This document shows, piece by piece, positions 9,040 to 18,543 of a stretch of DNA of 64,000 bases (position 1 is the stretch's first letter; every line of letters begins with the position of its first letter). The stretch is from DASQHW01 sp963837155 (GTDB taxonomy: Bacteria; Actinomycetota; Acidimicrobiia; IMCC26256; PALSA-610). Where the stretch lies: contig CAWIMB010000002.1 in NCBI GenBank assembly GCA_963837155.1, positions 1,860,001 to 1,924,000 of the forward strand, given 5' to 3'. The notes under the pieces are model-generated. The model worked only from the letters and a program-made list of their open reading frames with translations. It did not search any database and was not told the DNA's origin. The position numbers and the translations under genes are program-made.

Positions 9040-10690
9040 TCAGGACGACCGCAGGAGGTGGGCGCGGCCGTGCTCGCGGTACTGATCCGCAAGTGCCGCG
9101 GCATCGGGAGCACCCAATCGCTCGTAGCGTCCTCCCGGATCGCGACGCCACCACACGTCGCCCGCGCCGATCGTCCAGCCCGCGGCGCGGAGCGGCTTCT
9201 TGTCGATCTTGTCGGTGGCCGTCGTAGGCAGCACCTCGATGACGCGCACGAACTTCGGTCCCCACTTGGTGCCGAGGTCGGGCTGCGCGCCGAGAAACGT
9301 CGAGAAGGTGGCGACGTCGAAGGTGACGCCGGCACGGGGCTCGATCGCGGCCATCACCTGGTCGCCGGTCACCGGATCCGGAACGCCGTATACCGCGACC
9401 GCGGCGACGTCGGGGTGGCGCCCGATGATGCGTTCGATCGGTGCGGCCGCGAAGTTCTCGCCATCGACGCGGATCCAATCCGAGGTGCGACCCACGAAGT
9501 AGAAGACGCCGTCGGCGTCGCGATATCCCAGATCGCCTGACCAATACCAGCCGTTGCGGTTGCGTTCGGCGGTCGCTTCCTCGTTGTCGTAGTACCCCTC
9601 GAAGACGATCTTCGGGTCGCGGCGAACGATCTCGCCGATCGCGACGTCGGCGTTCAGGAGCGCCCCGTGCTCGTCGATCTCGGCGCGCGGGCATTCCTCA
9701 CTGGTCGTCGGATCAACCACGGCAACATCGTCGCCGGACAGCGGGAGCCCGAGCGCGCCCGGCTTCGCGTCGGCGAGGGGACGAATGATGATCACACCCT
9801 CACTGGAGCCGTACCCGCCGAACACTGGAATGCCGAAGCGAGTGAGGAACGCCGCCTCGTCGGCCGGCGACGATTCGGGCGCGAGCCCGAACTTGACCCG
9901 GTGGTGCCGATCGTCCGGTGACGGCGGTGTTGCGAGGACATACGAGAGCGCGCGCCCGACGGTGTTGAAGTACGACGCGTCGAACGCCCGAATATCCGAC
10001 ATGAACTCCGACGCCGAAAATTTCCGTCGCAACGCGAGCGCCGCGCCCGAAGTCAGACGCGGGAATGAAGCTTGCGGACAGCGCGTTGCCGTGGAACAGC
10101 GGCATCGAGCTGTACAGCACGTCGTCGGGGCCGAACGGCATTCTTCCGTGGGTCGCGAATCGTCCTTGCGTCCCTCGCACCGCCTTCGGTGCGCCCGTCG
10201 ATCCCGACGTGAAGATCAGCACGAAGAGCGCGTCAACGTCCGGCAACGTCGACGGGAGCGCAGCGCCGCGAGACGCGTCGAGGTGCGCACGCCATGTCTC
10301 GGATTCGATCGTGCACACTCGATCGGTTGGCAGCGTGAGATCAAGGCCGTCGAGCAACGGCTGATGGCGCTCCTCGGTCACGATGAGCTGGCAGTCAGTG
10401 TGGCGGATGTCGGCGGCGAGCTCCTCGCCGCGCCGGGTGGGGTTGATGCCGACAACCGTGGCGCCCGCGAGCGCCGCGCCACCCAGGGCGAAGACGTACT
10501 CGGGCACATTGTCGAGAAGGACGCCGACGTGGAACGGGCCGGGCCGGCGTTGCGCGGTCAGCACTGCCGCCCGTACCGCGCACTCGCTCACAACCTCGGC
10601 CCAGGTCCATGTCGCCTGTTCGAATCGCAACCCGATATTCGGGTCGCCGGCACGCGCGGCGACCAGCTCGGCAACGGTCGTCGGTGTCAC
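9040..10690 (-). CDS. Acyl-CoA ligase, FadD17-like (frameshifted)
   Basis: Composite of about 549 residues. Adenylation motifs in order: FTSGSTGAPKAVRG (phosphate loop), PLFHGNALS, GYGSSEG, WYWSGDLGYRDADGVFYF, and C-terminal TDKIDKKPL carrying the catalytic Lys. Segments such as YVLATP and the C-terminal WWRRDPGGRYERLG are characteristic of mycobacterial FadD17-type ligases. It should activate a fatty or branched-chain acid to its CoA ester. The frame breaks at 10057, where one extra base turns PALTSGAALALRRKF into another frame. It starts at GTG 10690, overlapping the P450 stop (GTGA), so P450 and ligase are translationally coupled. Confidence 0.8.
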
Positions 10691-11845
10691 CGGCCGGCGA
10701 ACGTCATGTTCGTGATGCCGCGCACGAGGGTGGAACGTCCGAACTCGGGCTCTCCGTCCACGACGTAGACGGGAAAGCGAGCGAGGAGCTCCTCCAGGAA
10801 CACGCGTGTTTCGAGTCGTGCGAGCGCGGCGCCGAGACAGAGGTGCTCACCGAAGCCGAACGCGAGATGGCTCGCGTCGACGGGGCGGGTGACGTCGAAC
10901 GTTCCCGCGCTCGGGCCGAAGGCGGCTTCGTCGCGGTTCGCTGATGCGTAGAGCATGACCACGAAGTCGCCCGCATCGATGCTGCAACCGCCGAGCTGCG
11001 TGTCCGTGGTCGCGGTGCGACCGAACGCCTGGATCGGTGTGACCCAGCGCAGGCACTCCTCGACCGCGAGCGGGATGCGCGCGGGTTCGCGCGTGAGCAG
11101 CGCCCGCTGTTCCGGATGCTCGAACAGCACGAGCGTGCTTCCGGACACGAGGTGACGCGTCGTCTCGTTGCCCGCGACGAGCAACGAGAGGAGGTACATC
11201 ACCGCCTCCTGGGTGGTGACCGGGCGTCCCTCGACCTCGGCGAGGGCAATCGCCGTCGCGATGTCATCGATCGGATCGGCGACGCGCCTCTCGACATGCA
11301 GTGTGAGGAAGCGGAACAGCGCGATCACATCCTCGGTACGTTCGCCGGGCGTGTCGGGCGACTCGATGGTCGCGTCGGACCAACGACGGAAGTCATCGGC
11401 GTCGCCGTCGGCAACGCCGAGCAGTCGTGCGATCACAAGCATCGGAAAGATCGCGGCAACTCGCGAGACGAACTCGACCTCGCCGGCCGACAATGCGTCG
11501 TCCAGCACCTCGCGAGCGATGTCACGTACGTCGCTCTCGAGCAACGCCATGGCGCGGGGCGTGAACCGCCGGCTGACGAGCTGGCGCCACGCCGCATGCT
11601 GGGGTGGATCCATGTGCAGGATCGAGCCCGCCAGCTCACCGCCCGAACGAAGCGGGTCGTTGAGCAACACACCTCCGCCCGAGCGGAATCGCGCCGGATC
11701 GCGGCTGATCTCGCGCACATCGCCGTAGCGTGCGACCGTCCACGAATGCGGCAGGTACTCGCGCACCGGTTGTTCCCGGCGCAGCCCGCGCGAGCTGGTC
11801 GTAGTAGTCGTCGGTGATGAACGTGCCCAGGATCTCGGGGTTCAT
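10687..11845 (-). CDS. Cytochrome P450 (frameshifted near N-terminus)
   Basis: Composite of about 385 residues, soluble bacterial type. Motifs: I-helix LLVAGNETTRH, K-helix EECLRW (ExxR), and the haem loop FGFGEHLCLGAALARLE with the thiolate Cys. The first 20 residues (from ATG 11845, MNPEILGTFITDDYYDQL) are in another frame; one extra base in the C run 11785-11787 explains this, restoring ARLRREQPVREYLPHSW. It should hydroxylate an organic acid or steroid-like substrate using separate ferredoxin partners, none of which is encoded nearby. TAGATT ten bases before the ATG may be its -10 box. The ligase gene follows with a 4-base overlap. Confidence 0.85.
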
Positions 11846-11894
11846 GTCGCCGCTCAATCTACAAACAGAACGCCGACTTGTACGCTGCGGAGCC

Positions 11895-12928
11895 ATGGCC
11901 GCCGGAGCGACGCGCGACGAGCATGCGCTCCGTGCAGGCTTGCAGACCTGGTTCACTCGGGCGTTCTCCGAGCGGGCGTCGGTTCGGGTCGACGACCTTC
12001 ACCGGGCAACCACGGGTTGGTCGACGGAGACGCTGATTGTCGCCGTCGGATGGGACGGCGGTTCGGAGCGGTTTGTCGTGCGGCTGCCGACGTTGACGCC
12101 GTCCTTTCCGTCACCGGCGCTCCACGAACAAGCGAGTGTCCTCGCGGTCCTCGAGGCCTCGCCCGTGCCTGTTCCGAGCGCGGTCGCAGTCGAGGACGAC
12201 GCGCGGTGGGTCGGTGCGCCGTTCTTGGTCATGTCGTTCGTCGCCGGCCGACCGGTCGGAGAGGTGCCGGCGCTCGATCCGTGGCTGACGGACGCGCCGA
12301 TCGAACGCCGACCGCGACGTGCATGAGCGGTTCTTGTGCACGCTGGCCGAACTGCATCGTGTCGACTGGCGCGCGGCGCAGCTGGACGACGCGTTGCGAG
12401 CCGGTGTGCGCGAGGAGATCGATTACTGGTTGCGCTACGTCGACTGGGCGGCCGGCGGTGAGCCGGCGCGTGCGCTCGTTGCCGCATTCGAGTGGTGCAA
12501 GGAGACGGTCTCCGTCGCCGAGGTGCCCCACTCTCTGCTCTGGGGCGATCCGCGACTCGGCAACATGTTGTTGGACGATGACGGGATGATCTGTGCGCTC
12601 GTCGACTGGGAGCTCGCGACGATCGGGCCGCCGGAGATGGACCTCGCGTGGTATCTCGCACTCGATGAGCTGATCACGAGTTACGTCGGGCGGACGGTTC
12701 CGGGGTTCCTCGGTCAGCGACGAGATCATCGATGTGTACACCCGCCAGCTCGGGCGCACCGTCGTAGATCTCGAGTGGCACGAAGTGTTCGCGCTCGCAC
12801 GGTCGGTCGCGATCAACGACTGCCAGGCGCGACTTGCCGCCGCGGCCGGGACGTTATATCCCGGTATCGCAGGTGATGACAATCCGATCCTGCACCGTCT
12901 CACGGCACGCATCGCGCGGGCCGGATAG
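11895..12928 (+). CDS. APH-type phosphotransferase (two frameshifts)
   Basis: Composite of about 343 residues. The kinase-like fold is shown by SLLWGDPRLGNMLLD (the GDxxxxN catalytic loop) and CALVDWELATIGPPEMDLAW (the DxE metal motif). Extra bases near 12300 and 12712 split it into three frames; removing them joins TDAPSNADRDVHERF and PGFLVSDEIIDVYTR. Relatives next to acyl-CoA genes (the ACAD10/11 kinase type) phosphorylate hydroxyacyl-CoA, so a role in handling hydroxylated lipid intermediates is plausible here but not proven. It is divergent from the P450 gene with a 49-base gap. TACGCT eight bases before the ATG may be a -10 box. Confidence 0.75.
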
Positions 12929-12936
12929 GAGCCATT

Positions 12937-14046
12937 GTGTTCGACGCAAGCCCCGAGCATTCGCCGATGAGCGGACTCGATGAATACCTCGTGCACAACT
13001 ATCCGCACCCGGTGCGCGTGATGTGGACGACCGACGCGCAAGCGTACGAACGCATCTGGTTCACGGCGCAAGACGACACCGGCGATCTGCTGGTCGTGTG
13101 CGGTCTCGCGTTCTATCCCAACCTCGGTACGGCCGAAGCGTTCGCGATCGTCAACCACCAAGGTGCGCACACGACGGTTCACGCGCACCGATTGCTCGGC
13201 GACAACCGCATGGACATGCGCGTTGGCCCGATTGCGTTCGAGGTTGTCGCGCCGTTTCGCGAATGGCGACTCACGCTCGACGAGAACGAATACGGCACGA
13301 GGTTTGACATCCGTTGGTTCGACACCAAGCGGGCAGTGTTCCGCAACCTCGGCGCAGGCATGATCGCGGCCGGCAAGCCGTTCGGTGGTGTCGCGGGCTA
13401 CGACGGATTCGGCGAACAGGAGGGATGGGTGAGGGTCGGCGACCAGCGGTATGAGCTCACGCGCGCGCACTACAACGGGAGCCGTGACCACCACTGGGGC
13501 ACACGCGACGGCGTGGGCGGACGGGGACGCTGGTCGGGCTGGCAGCACGTGCTGTCGGGCGCATTCGTGCAGTATCCCGATTGGTCGCTGTGGACCGACC
13601 ACGTCATGTACGCGCTCGGCGATGCCCGGCGGGGGAGCGAGACCGTGCAAAGTCGCAGGCACCGGCTGCGCTTCGAGCCCGACACGCAGCTGTTGCTCGG
13701 CGGCGAGGTCGACGTTGTGTTTCGGTCCGGCGAGGCGAAGACCATGACGTTCGAGCGCCTCGGCAACCAGATCGCGTTCTTGCGGTGTGGCATGTACGGC
13801 GGACCGAACGGCGGCACGCCCGACGGCGACATCTGGCACGGGATGTACGTGGGCGACGGCGTGGTCTCCGGCGAGACCTATGACCTCAACGATCCCGCGG
13901 TGCGGGCGCGGATCTGCGGGCTCGATCAGCACCACATGCGCTTCGAGTGCGAGGGTGAGGTGAGCTACGGCATGTTCGAGGCGTACGACACCTTGTGTTA
14001 CGAAACCGCGACGAACGGCAAGCAGGGCTTGAGCGTGATCCGATGA
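12937..14046 (+). CDS. DUF7064-like protein of lipid-catabolic loci
   Basis: 369 residues, soluble, no signal peptide. It is beta-rich with many Trp and Tyr residues; a conserved-looking segment is SRDHHWGTRDGVGG near residue 190. It resembles the lipocalin-like DUF7064/7065 proteins found beside acyl-CoA and P450 genes; the match is from memory of the pattern and not certain. A hydrophobic-ligand role is an inference. It starts at GTG with AGGAG upstream and follows the kinase gene by eight bases; its stop overlaps the next ATG (ATGA), so it is transcribed with the redox operon downstream or bridges both. Confidence 0.5.
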   Translation: MFDASPEHSPMSGLDEYLVHNYPHPVRVMWTTDAQAYERIWFTAQDDTGDLLVVCGLAFYPNLGTAEAFAIVNHQGAHTTVHAHRLLGDNRMDMRVGPIAFEVVAPFREWRLTLDENEYGTRFDIRWFDTKRAVFRNLGAGMIAAGKPFGGVAGYDGFGEQEGWVRVGDQRYELTRAHYNGSRDHHWGTRDGVGGRGRWSGWQHVLSGAFVQYPDWSLWTDHVMYALGDARRGSETVQSRRHRLRFEPDTQLLLGGEVDVVFRSGEAKTMTFERLGNQIAFLRCGMYGGPNGGTPDGDIWHGMYVGDGVVSGETYDLNDPAVRARICGLDQHHMRFECEGEVSYGMFEAYDTLCYETATNGKQGLSVIR

Positions 14047-15785
14047 CGGCGGCGAAGATAGGTCCGCAGCCTGCCATCGTTGTGGTTGACGACGATCCCG
14101 CAAGTCTCGACGTATTGGGTGATGAGCTCCGGACGCGGTACGGGAGAGATTATTCCGTTCTCCTCGAGTCGTCTCCGGATGATGCGCTCGAACGGTTGCG
14201 TGGGCTTGCAGACGCGCATGAGGAAGTGGCGCTGATCTTGGCGGACCAGTGGATGCCGGAGATGACCGGTCCACAGTTTCTCGCTGCGGCGCACAAGTTC
14301 CATCCGCGGGCGCGGCGGGGCTTGTTGATCAACTTTGGTGAGGACCGCTCGGCGCGGGAGCCGATCATGAAGGCAGTTGCGCTCGGCTACGCGGACTACT
14401 ACCTCGCGAAGCCGGTACACGCGCCCGACGAGCGGTTCCACCGGGGAGTCACGGAATTTGTCGACGAGTGGTGGCGCCTGCGCGGCGGCTGGTACGAGAT
14501 GATCCGGGTCGTTGGAGACGAGCGGTCGGCGCGATCGCATGAGGTACGTGATCTCCTGAGCCGCAATGACATTCCCTTCGGGTTCTACGGGAGCGACTCT
14601 CGCGAAGGGCGTGGCTTGCTTGCCGAGGCCGGCGTCGGCGCCGATCGTCTGCCGGTCATCCTGTTGTCCGATGGTCGGGTCTTGATTGATCCGGCGAATC
14701 GCGACGTCGGCGCGGCGCTCGGTGCGACCGTGCGACCGGGGACCGAGATCTATGACATCGCCATCGTGGGCGGCGGCCCGGCCGGTTTGGCGGCCGCGGT
14801 GTACGCCGGATCGGAGGGATACCGTACCGCGCTGATCGAGCCCGAGGCACTCGGTGGTCAGGCGGGAACGAGCTCGCTGATCCGGAACTATCTCGGTTTT
14901 CCGCGTGGGGTCAGCGGGAGCGAGCTCGCGGCGCGTGCGTTCGAACAAGCGCGATTGTTCGGGACCGACGTCATCTATGGGAGCGCCGCGACGTCACTTC
15001 GTGCGGAAGGGCAGCTTCGCATCGTCGGACTCTCGGACGGCAGCGAGGTGACGTCCCGCGCGGTCGTCATTGCCACCGGCGCCGCATACCGTCGCCTCGA
15101 CGTGCCGGAGTTGGAGGCGTTGACCGGATGCGGAGTGTTCTACGGCGCGGTGGCCGAGGCCCAAGCCCTCGACGGTGAGCAGGTGTTCGTCGTAGGAGGC
15201 GGCAACTCTGCCGGGCAAGCCGCGGTGCACCTCGCGAAGCACGCCGCCCACGTGGCGATCCTCGTCCGTTCGCACTCGCTGGCTACAAGCATGTCGGCCT
15301 ACCTGATCAATGAGATCGAACAGCGGGCGAACATCGATGTGCGCTACGGCGTCGAGATCGTTGGTGGCGGTGGAGACGGTCATCTGGAATGGCTCGAGCT
15401 CAAAGACCGGAAGTCTGGGGTGGTCGCGACCGTTCCGGCGGCCGCGCTTTTCGTTCTCATCGGGGCTCGACCCTTCACGGGCTGGTTGCCGGAGAGCGTC
15501 GCTCGCGATGAGTGGGGCTACGTCCTGACCGGCGCGCGGTGCGGTATCGCCACCTGTGAAGCGCCTGCCGACTTCGCAAACGTCGACGCGCAGCTCGAGG
15601 AGCCGCGCCCACCGTTGCCACTCGAGACGAGTCTCTCGGGCGTGTTCGCGGTGGGTGACGTACGGCAGGGCTCGGCGAAGCGTGTCGCCTCGGCGGTCGG
15701 CGACGGCTCGGTGTGCATCGGTCTCGCCCACGAGTTTCTGTCGCTCCCACACGCCGAGCCGGTCGCGACGCGCCCGTCGGAATAA
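14043..15785 (+). CDS. Receiver domain / thioredoxin-reductase-like flavoprotein fusion
   Basis: 580 residues in three parts. Residues 10-140 are a response-regulator receiver (acidic DDD 16-18, phospho-acceptor D68 in LADQWMPEMTG, K123 in LAKP). Residues 153-230 form a glutaredoxin/thioredoxin-like segment without cysteines. From residue 238 an NAD(P)/FAD pyridine nucleotide reductase follows (IVGGGPAGLAAA, later VVGGGNSAGQAA). The redox-active CxxC of thioredoxin reductase is replaced by LTGCGVFYGA with a single Cys, so ordinary thioredoxin reduction is doubtful. It starts at ATG 14043 inside the preceding stop. Three further genes follow, suggesting phosphorylation-linked redox control. 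Confidence 0.85.
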   Translation: MTAAKIGPQPAIVVVDDDPASLDVLGDELRTRYGRDYSVLLESSPDDALERLRGLADAHEEVALILADQWMPEMTGPQFLAAAHKFHPRARRGLLINFGEDRSAREPIMKAVALGYADYYLAKPVHAPDERFHRGVTEFVDEWWRLRGGWYEMIRVVGDERSARSHEVRDLLSRNDIPFGFYGSDSREGRGLLAEAGVGADRLPVILLSDGRVLIDPANRDVGAALGATVRPGTEIYDIAIVGGGPAGLAAAVYAGSEGYRTALIEPEALGGQAGTSSLIRNYLGFPRGVSGSELAARAFEQARLFGTDVIYGSAATSLRAEGQLRIVGLSDGSEVTSRAVVIATGAAYRRLDVPELEALTGCGVFYGAVAEAQALDGEQVFVVGGGNSAGQAAVHLAKHAAHVAILVRSHSLATSMSAYLINEIEQRANIDVRYGVEIVGGGGDGHLEWLELKDRKSGVVATVPAAALFVLIGARPFTGWLPESVARDEWGYVLTGARCGIATCEAPADFANVDAQLEEPRPPLPLETSLSGVFAVGDVRQGSAKRVASAVGDGSVCIGLAHEFLSLPHAEPVATRPSE

Positions 15786-15847
15786 GGGCCTCGCTAGGCC
15801 CGTTGCTGTTGACTTTGCACCGCGCACCGGTCCCGGAAAGGAACAGT

Positions 15848-16513
15848 ATGCAGATCGCCCTTGTGTTGTATCCGAAGGTCACGATGCTCGACATCGTTGG
15901 CCCATTCCAGGTGCTCGCCGACATTCCCGGACATGATGTCGTGTTCGTGGCGTCGCAGGCCGGGCAGGTGGCGGACCACACTGGTCGCGGTGGCTTGGTG
16001 GCATCGGCGACGCTGGATGAGGTTCCGCGACCCGATGTCGTCGTGGTGCCCGGCGCCCTCGGTGATACCGAGTTCGACATTGCTGTGCTGGAATGGCTGC
16101 GCAACGTGCACCCCGCGACGACCTGGACGACGAGCGTGTGCACCGGTTCGCTCTACCTGGCAGCCGCGGGCATTCTCGACGGTCTCGACGCGACCACACA
16201 TTGGACGCGCAAGGATCGCTTGGAACAGCTCGGGGCTCGCTACACCGAAGACCGGGTCGTCGAGCGGGGCAAGGTGATCACTGCTGCGGGCGTTTCGAGC
16301 GGGATTGACATGGCGCTCACGCTCGTCGCTCGCATGCACGGCCCGGAGATGGCACAGTTGGTCCAGCTCGGGATCGAGTACGACCCGCAGCCGCCCTTCG
16401 ATGCCGGTTCGCCCAGCAAGGCCCCGGCCGAGATCGTGGAGCTGGCCCGGAGCATGCTGCCGGACATGCTTTCGGACGACGCCGTGCGCCAAGCAGTAGG
16501 GAGTCAGCGATGA
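15848..16513 (+). CDS. DJ-1/PfpI family, isonitrile-hydratase-like protein
   Basis: 221 residues. The nucleophile elbow is TTSVCTGSLYLAAAG, with Cys followed by TGS as in isonitrile hydratases, and ATTHW downstream is also typical of that subgroup. Family members are glutamine-amidotransferase-like proteins including proteases, glyoxalases and isonitrile hydratases; here a small-molecule hydratase or redox-protective role is likely. It starts at ATG 15848 behind GGAAAGGAA. It overlaps the next gene by 4 bases (ATGA). Confidence 0.8.
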   Translation: MQIALVLYPKVTMLDIVGPFQVLADIPGHDVVFVASQAGQVADHTGRGGLVASATLDEVPRPDVVVVPGALGDTEFDIAVLEWLRNVHPATTWTTSVCTGSLYLAAAGILDGLDATTHWTRKDRLEQLGARYTEDRVVERGKVITAAGVSSGIDMALTLVARMHGPEMAQLVQLGIEYDPQPPFDAGSPSKAPAEIVELARSMLPDMLSDDAVRQAVGSQR

Positions 16514-16893
16514 AACAACCTGATCGTGAGCATGACGCGCGCGTGCGCGTCGCGTGGTCCGAGGAGATGGCCGCGGCGCGCAGCGCGCGCGGTCAGACTG
16601 ACAGTGGCGCGGAGTGGACGCACCTCGAACACGCGCACATCTTGAGCCAGCCCCTGGCCGGCCCGCACGTGCGCACGCATGTCGCCATGCTCGGCGCGGC
16701 GGTACGGAAGCGCGACGGACGCGAGATCGTCGGTCAGATCTTCCGTCTGATCGTGGCCGGCCCCGGATCGTTGACTGGCCGGTACCCGGTTGGCAACACC
16801 GGCGGCGCCGACGTCAGTGCGTTCCGACCGATGACCATCCCTGACGATCTGCGTGCCGTGCTCGAGGAGACGGCGCCGCAGAGCGCACCGTGA
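16510..16893 (+). CDS. DUF3703 protein
   Basis: 127 residues, basic, no membrane segment. It matches DUF3703 in its core: HLEHAHILSQPLAGPHVRTH, then GRYPVGNTGGADVSAFRPM. This small family has no known activity; in my recollection it often sits near metal-resistance genes. The two conserved His-rich helices could bind metal or cofactor (inference). It overlaps both neighbours by 4 bases, so it is almost certainly co-expressed with the PfpI-like protein and the multicopper oxidase. Confidence 0.75.
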   Translation: MKQPDREHDARVRVAWSEEMAAARSARGQTDSGAEWTHLEHAHILSQPLAGPHVRTHVAMLGAAVRKRDGREIVGQIFRLIVAGPGSLTGRYPVGNTGGADVSAFRPMTIPDDLRAVLEETAPQSAP

Positions 16894-18527
16894 AGCCCTC
16901 AACCGACGATCAATCCGCCGAACCGTCGGCCACGTTCTCGACCGACACTGCGGGCCTCGAGGAAACGGTTGCACCGGCCGTCGTCGAACTCGGTCCGGGC
17001 GAGAGGTTCGCGCTGCGGATCGCGCCGGTCGCGAAGACGCTCGACGACGACCGCGTGCGGATGCTGTCCTACAACGGTTCGATTCCGGGTCCGACGCTGC
17101 GTGTGCAACAAGGCTCGGAGATCATCGTCGACGTCCGCAACGACGGCGACGTCGAGGCGACCGTGCACTGGCACGGATTGCGGCTCGACAATGCATACGA
17201 CGGTGTGCCGTTCGAAACGCAGAAACCAATTCCGGTGGGCGGCGGTGAGTTCACGTACCGCTTGCGCTTTCCCGACGCCGGCCTCTACTGGTATCACCCG
17301 CACATCCGCGAGGACTACGGGCTCGACATGGGCCTGTACGGCAACATCGTCGTCACCCCTGAAGACGCGGACTACTGGCGGCCCGTAAACCGTGAGGTCG
17401 TTGTCACGCTCGACGACGTGCTCGTCGAAGACGGCAGCATCGTCGCGTTCAACCAGTCCGGCCCGACCTTCGTGGCGATGGGTCGTTTCGGCAACGTCAT
17501 GCTCACGGGCGGTGAGACCAACCTCGAGCTCGTCGCTCAGACCGGCGAGGTCGTCCGCTTCTACTTCACGAACACTGCGAACACCCGGCTCTTCAACGTC
17601 GCGCTTCCGGGCGGTCGGATGAAGCTCGTCGGCAGTGACAGCGGGCGCTACGAGCATGAGACGTTCGTCGAGGAAGTCCTGCTGGCGCCGTCGGAACGGG
17701 CAATCGTCGACGTGCTGTTCGACACGCCCGGCTCGTTCGCGATTGAGCACCGCACGCCCGACCACACGTACGTGCTCGGCAGCGTCGTCGTCCAAGAAGA
17801 CGTGGTCACTCCCTCGTTTGTCGCGGAGTTCGAGCAGCTCCGCACCAGCGCGGAACTCGCCGCCGAGCGCGCGCGCATCGGCGTCGACCTGGAGCGAACG
17901 CCGGACAAGAACTTGGCATTCAAGTCGTTGATGCCGCTGCTGTACGGCGACTCGACCACGACGGCAACGTCGTACGCGTGCCCGATGCACCCCGAGGTGA
18001 CGTCGACCGAACCGGGAACGTGCCCGAAGTGCGGCATGAAGCTCGTCCCCGTCACGGAAGGGGCGGCCCCCGCGCATACGCATGACGCCGCGGACGGCCA
18101 CACCCACGAACACGACGCGCCCGACGGGCTCGAGTGGGAAGACCTCATGCCCGAGATCAACGCCGCGTCGGACGCAACGAACATGATCTGGAAGCTCGTC
18201 GATCTCGACACCGGGAAGGAAAACTGGGAGATCGAATGGGCCTTCCGCGTCGGCGACCGGGTGAAGATTCGACTCGTCAACGACATGGACCAGGACCACC
18301 CCATGCATCATCCTTTCCACATACATGGCGCGGGCCGGTTCCTCGTTCTCGCGCGTGACGGAGTCGTGGAACCGAACCTCGCATGGAAGGACACCGTGCT
18401 TGTGCGTTCCGGCGAAACCGTCGACATCCTCCTCGACGTGACGAACCCGGGCCTTTGGATGGCGCATTGTCACATTGCCGAACACAACCAGAGCGGGATG
18501 ATGTTCAGCTTCCCTGTGACCGAGTAG
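16890..18527 (+). CDS. Multicopper oxidase with embedded heavy-metal-binding insert
   Basis: 545 residues. Copper motifs: HWHG (93-96), WYHPH (134-138), HPMHHPFHIHG (470-480) and HCHIAEHNQSGM (526-537), so all trinuclear and type 1 sites are present. Between the second and third cupredoxin domains there is an insert with CPMHPEV (364-370), CPKCGM (378-383) and a His-rich run (397-409); this is the heavy-metal-binding domain usually found in copper efflux proteins. No signal peptide or Tat motif is visible, so it may be cytoplasmic. It starts at GTG inside the previous stop. Copper or other metal oxidation and detoxification is likely. Confidence 0.9.
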   Translation: MKPSTDDQSAEPSATFSTDTAGLEETVAPAVVELGPGERFALRIAPVAKTLDDDRVRMLSYNGSIPGPTLRVQQGSEIIVDVRNDGDVEATVHWHGLRLDNAYDGVPFETQKPIPVGGGEFTYRLRFPDAGLYWYHPHIREDYGLDMGLYGNIVVTPEDADYWRPVNREVVVTLDDVLVEDGSIVAFNQSGPTFVAMGRFGNVMLTGGETNLELVAQTGEVVRFYFTNTANTRLFNVALPGGRMKLVGSDSGRYEHETFVEEVLLAPSERAIVDVLFDTPGSFAIEHRTPDHTYVLGSVVVQEDVVTPSFVAEFEQLRTSAELAAERARIGVDLERTPDKNLAFKSLMPLLYGDSTTTATSYACPMHPEVTSTEPGTCPKCGMKLVPVTEGAAPAHTHDAADGHTHEHDAPDGLEWEDLMPEINAASDATNMIWKLVDLDTGKENWEIEWAFRVGDRVKIRLVNDMDQDHPMHHPFHIHGAGRFLVLARDGVVEPNLAWKDTVLVRSGETVDILLDVTNPGLWMAHCHIAEHNQSGMMFSFPVTE

Positions 18528-18543
18528 AACCGCGGCGGCACTG

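Noticed and set aside
9040..14046. A biosynthetic (secondary-metabolite) cluster based on P450, ligase and BVMO
   Set aside because: No polyketide, peptide or terpene synthase; the enzymes fit catabolism of lipids better.
16899..18485. A 528-residue open frame on the minus strand opposite the multicopper oxidase
   Set aside because: The plus-strand copper motifs are unambiguous; in high-GC DNA such antisense frames arise by codon bias. No domain is visible.
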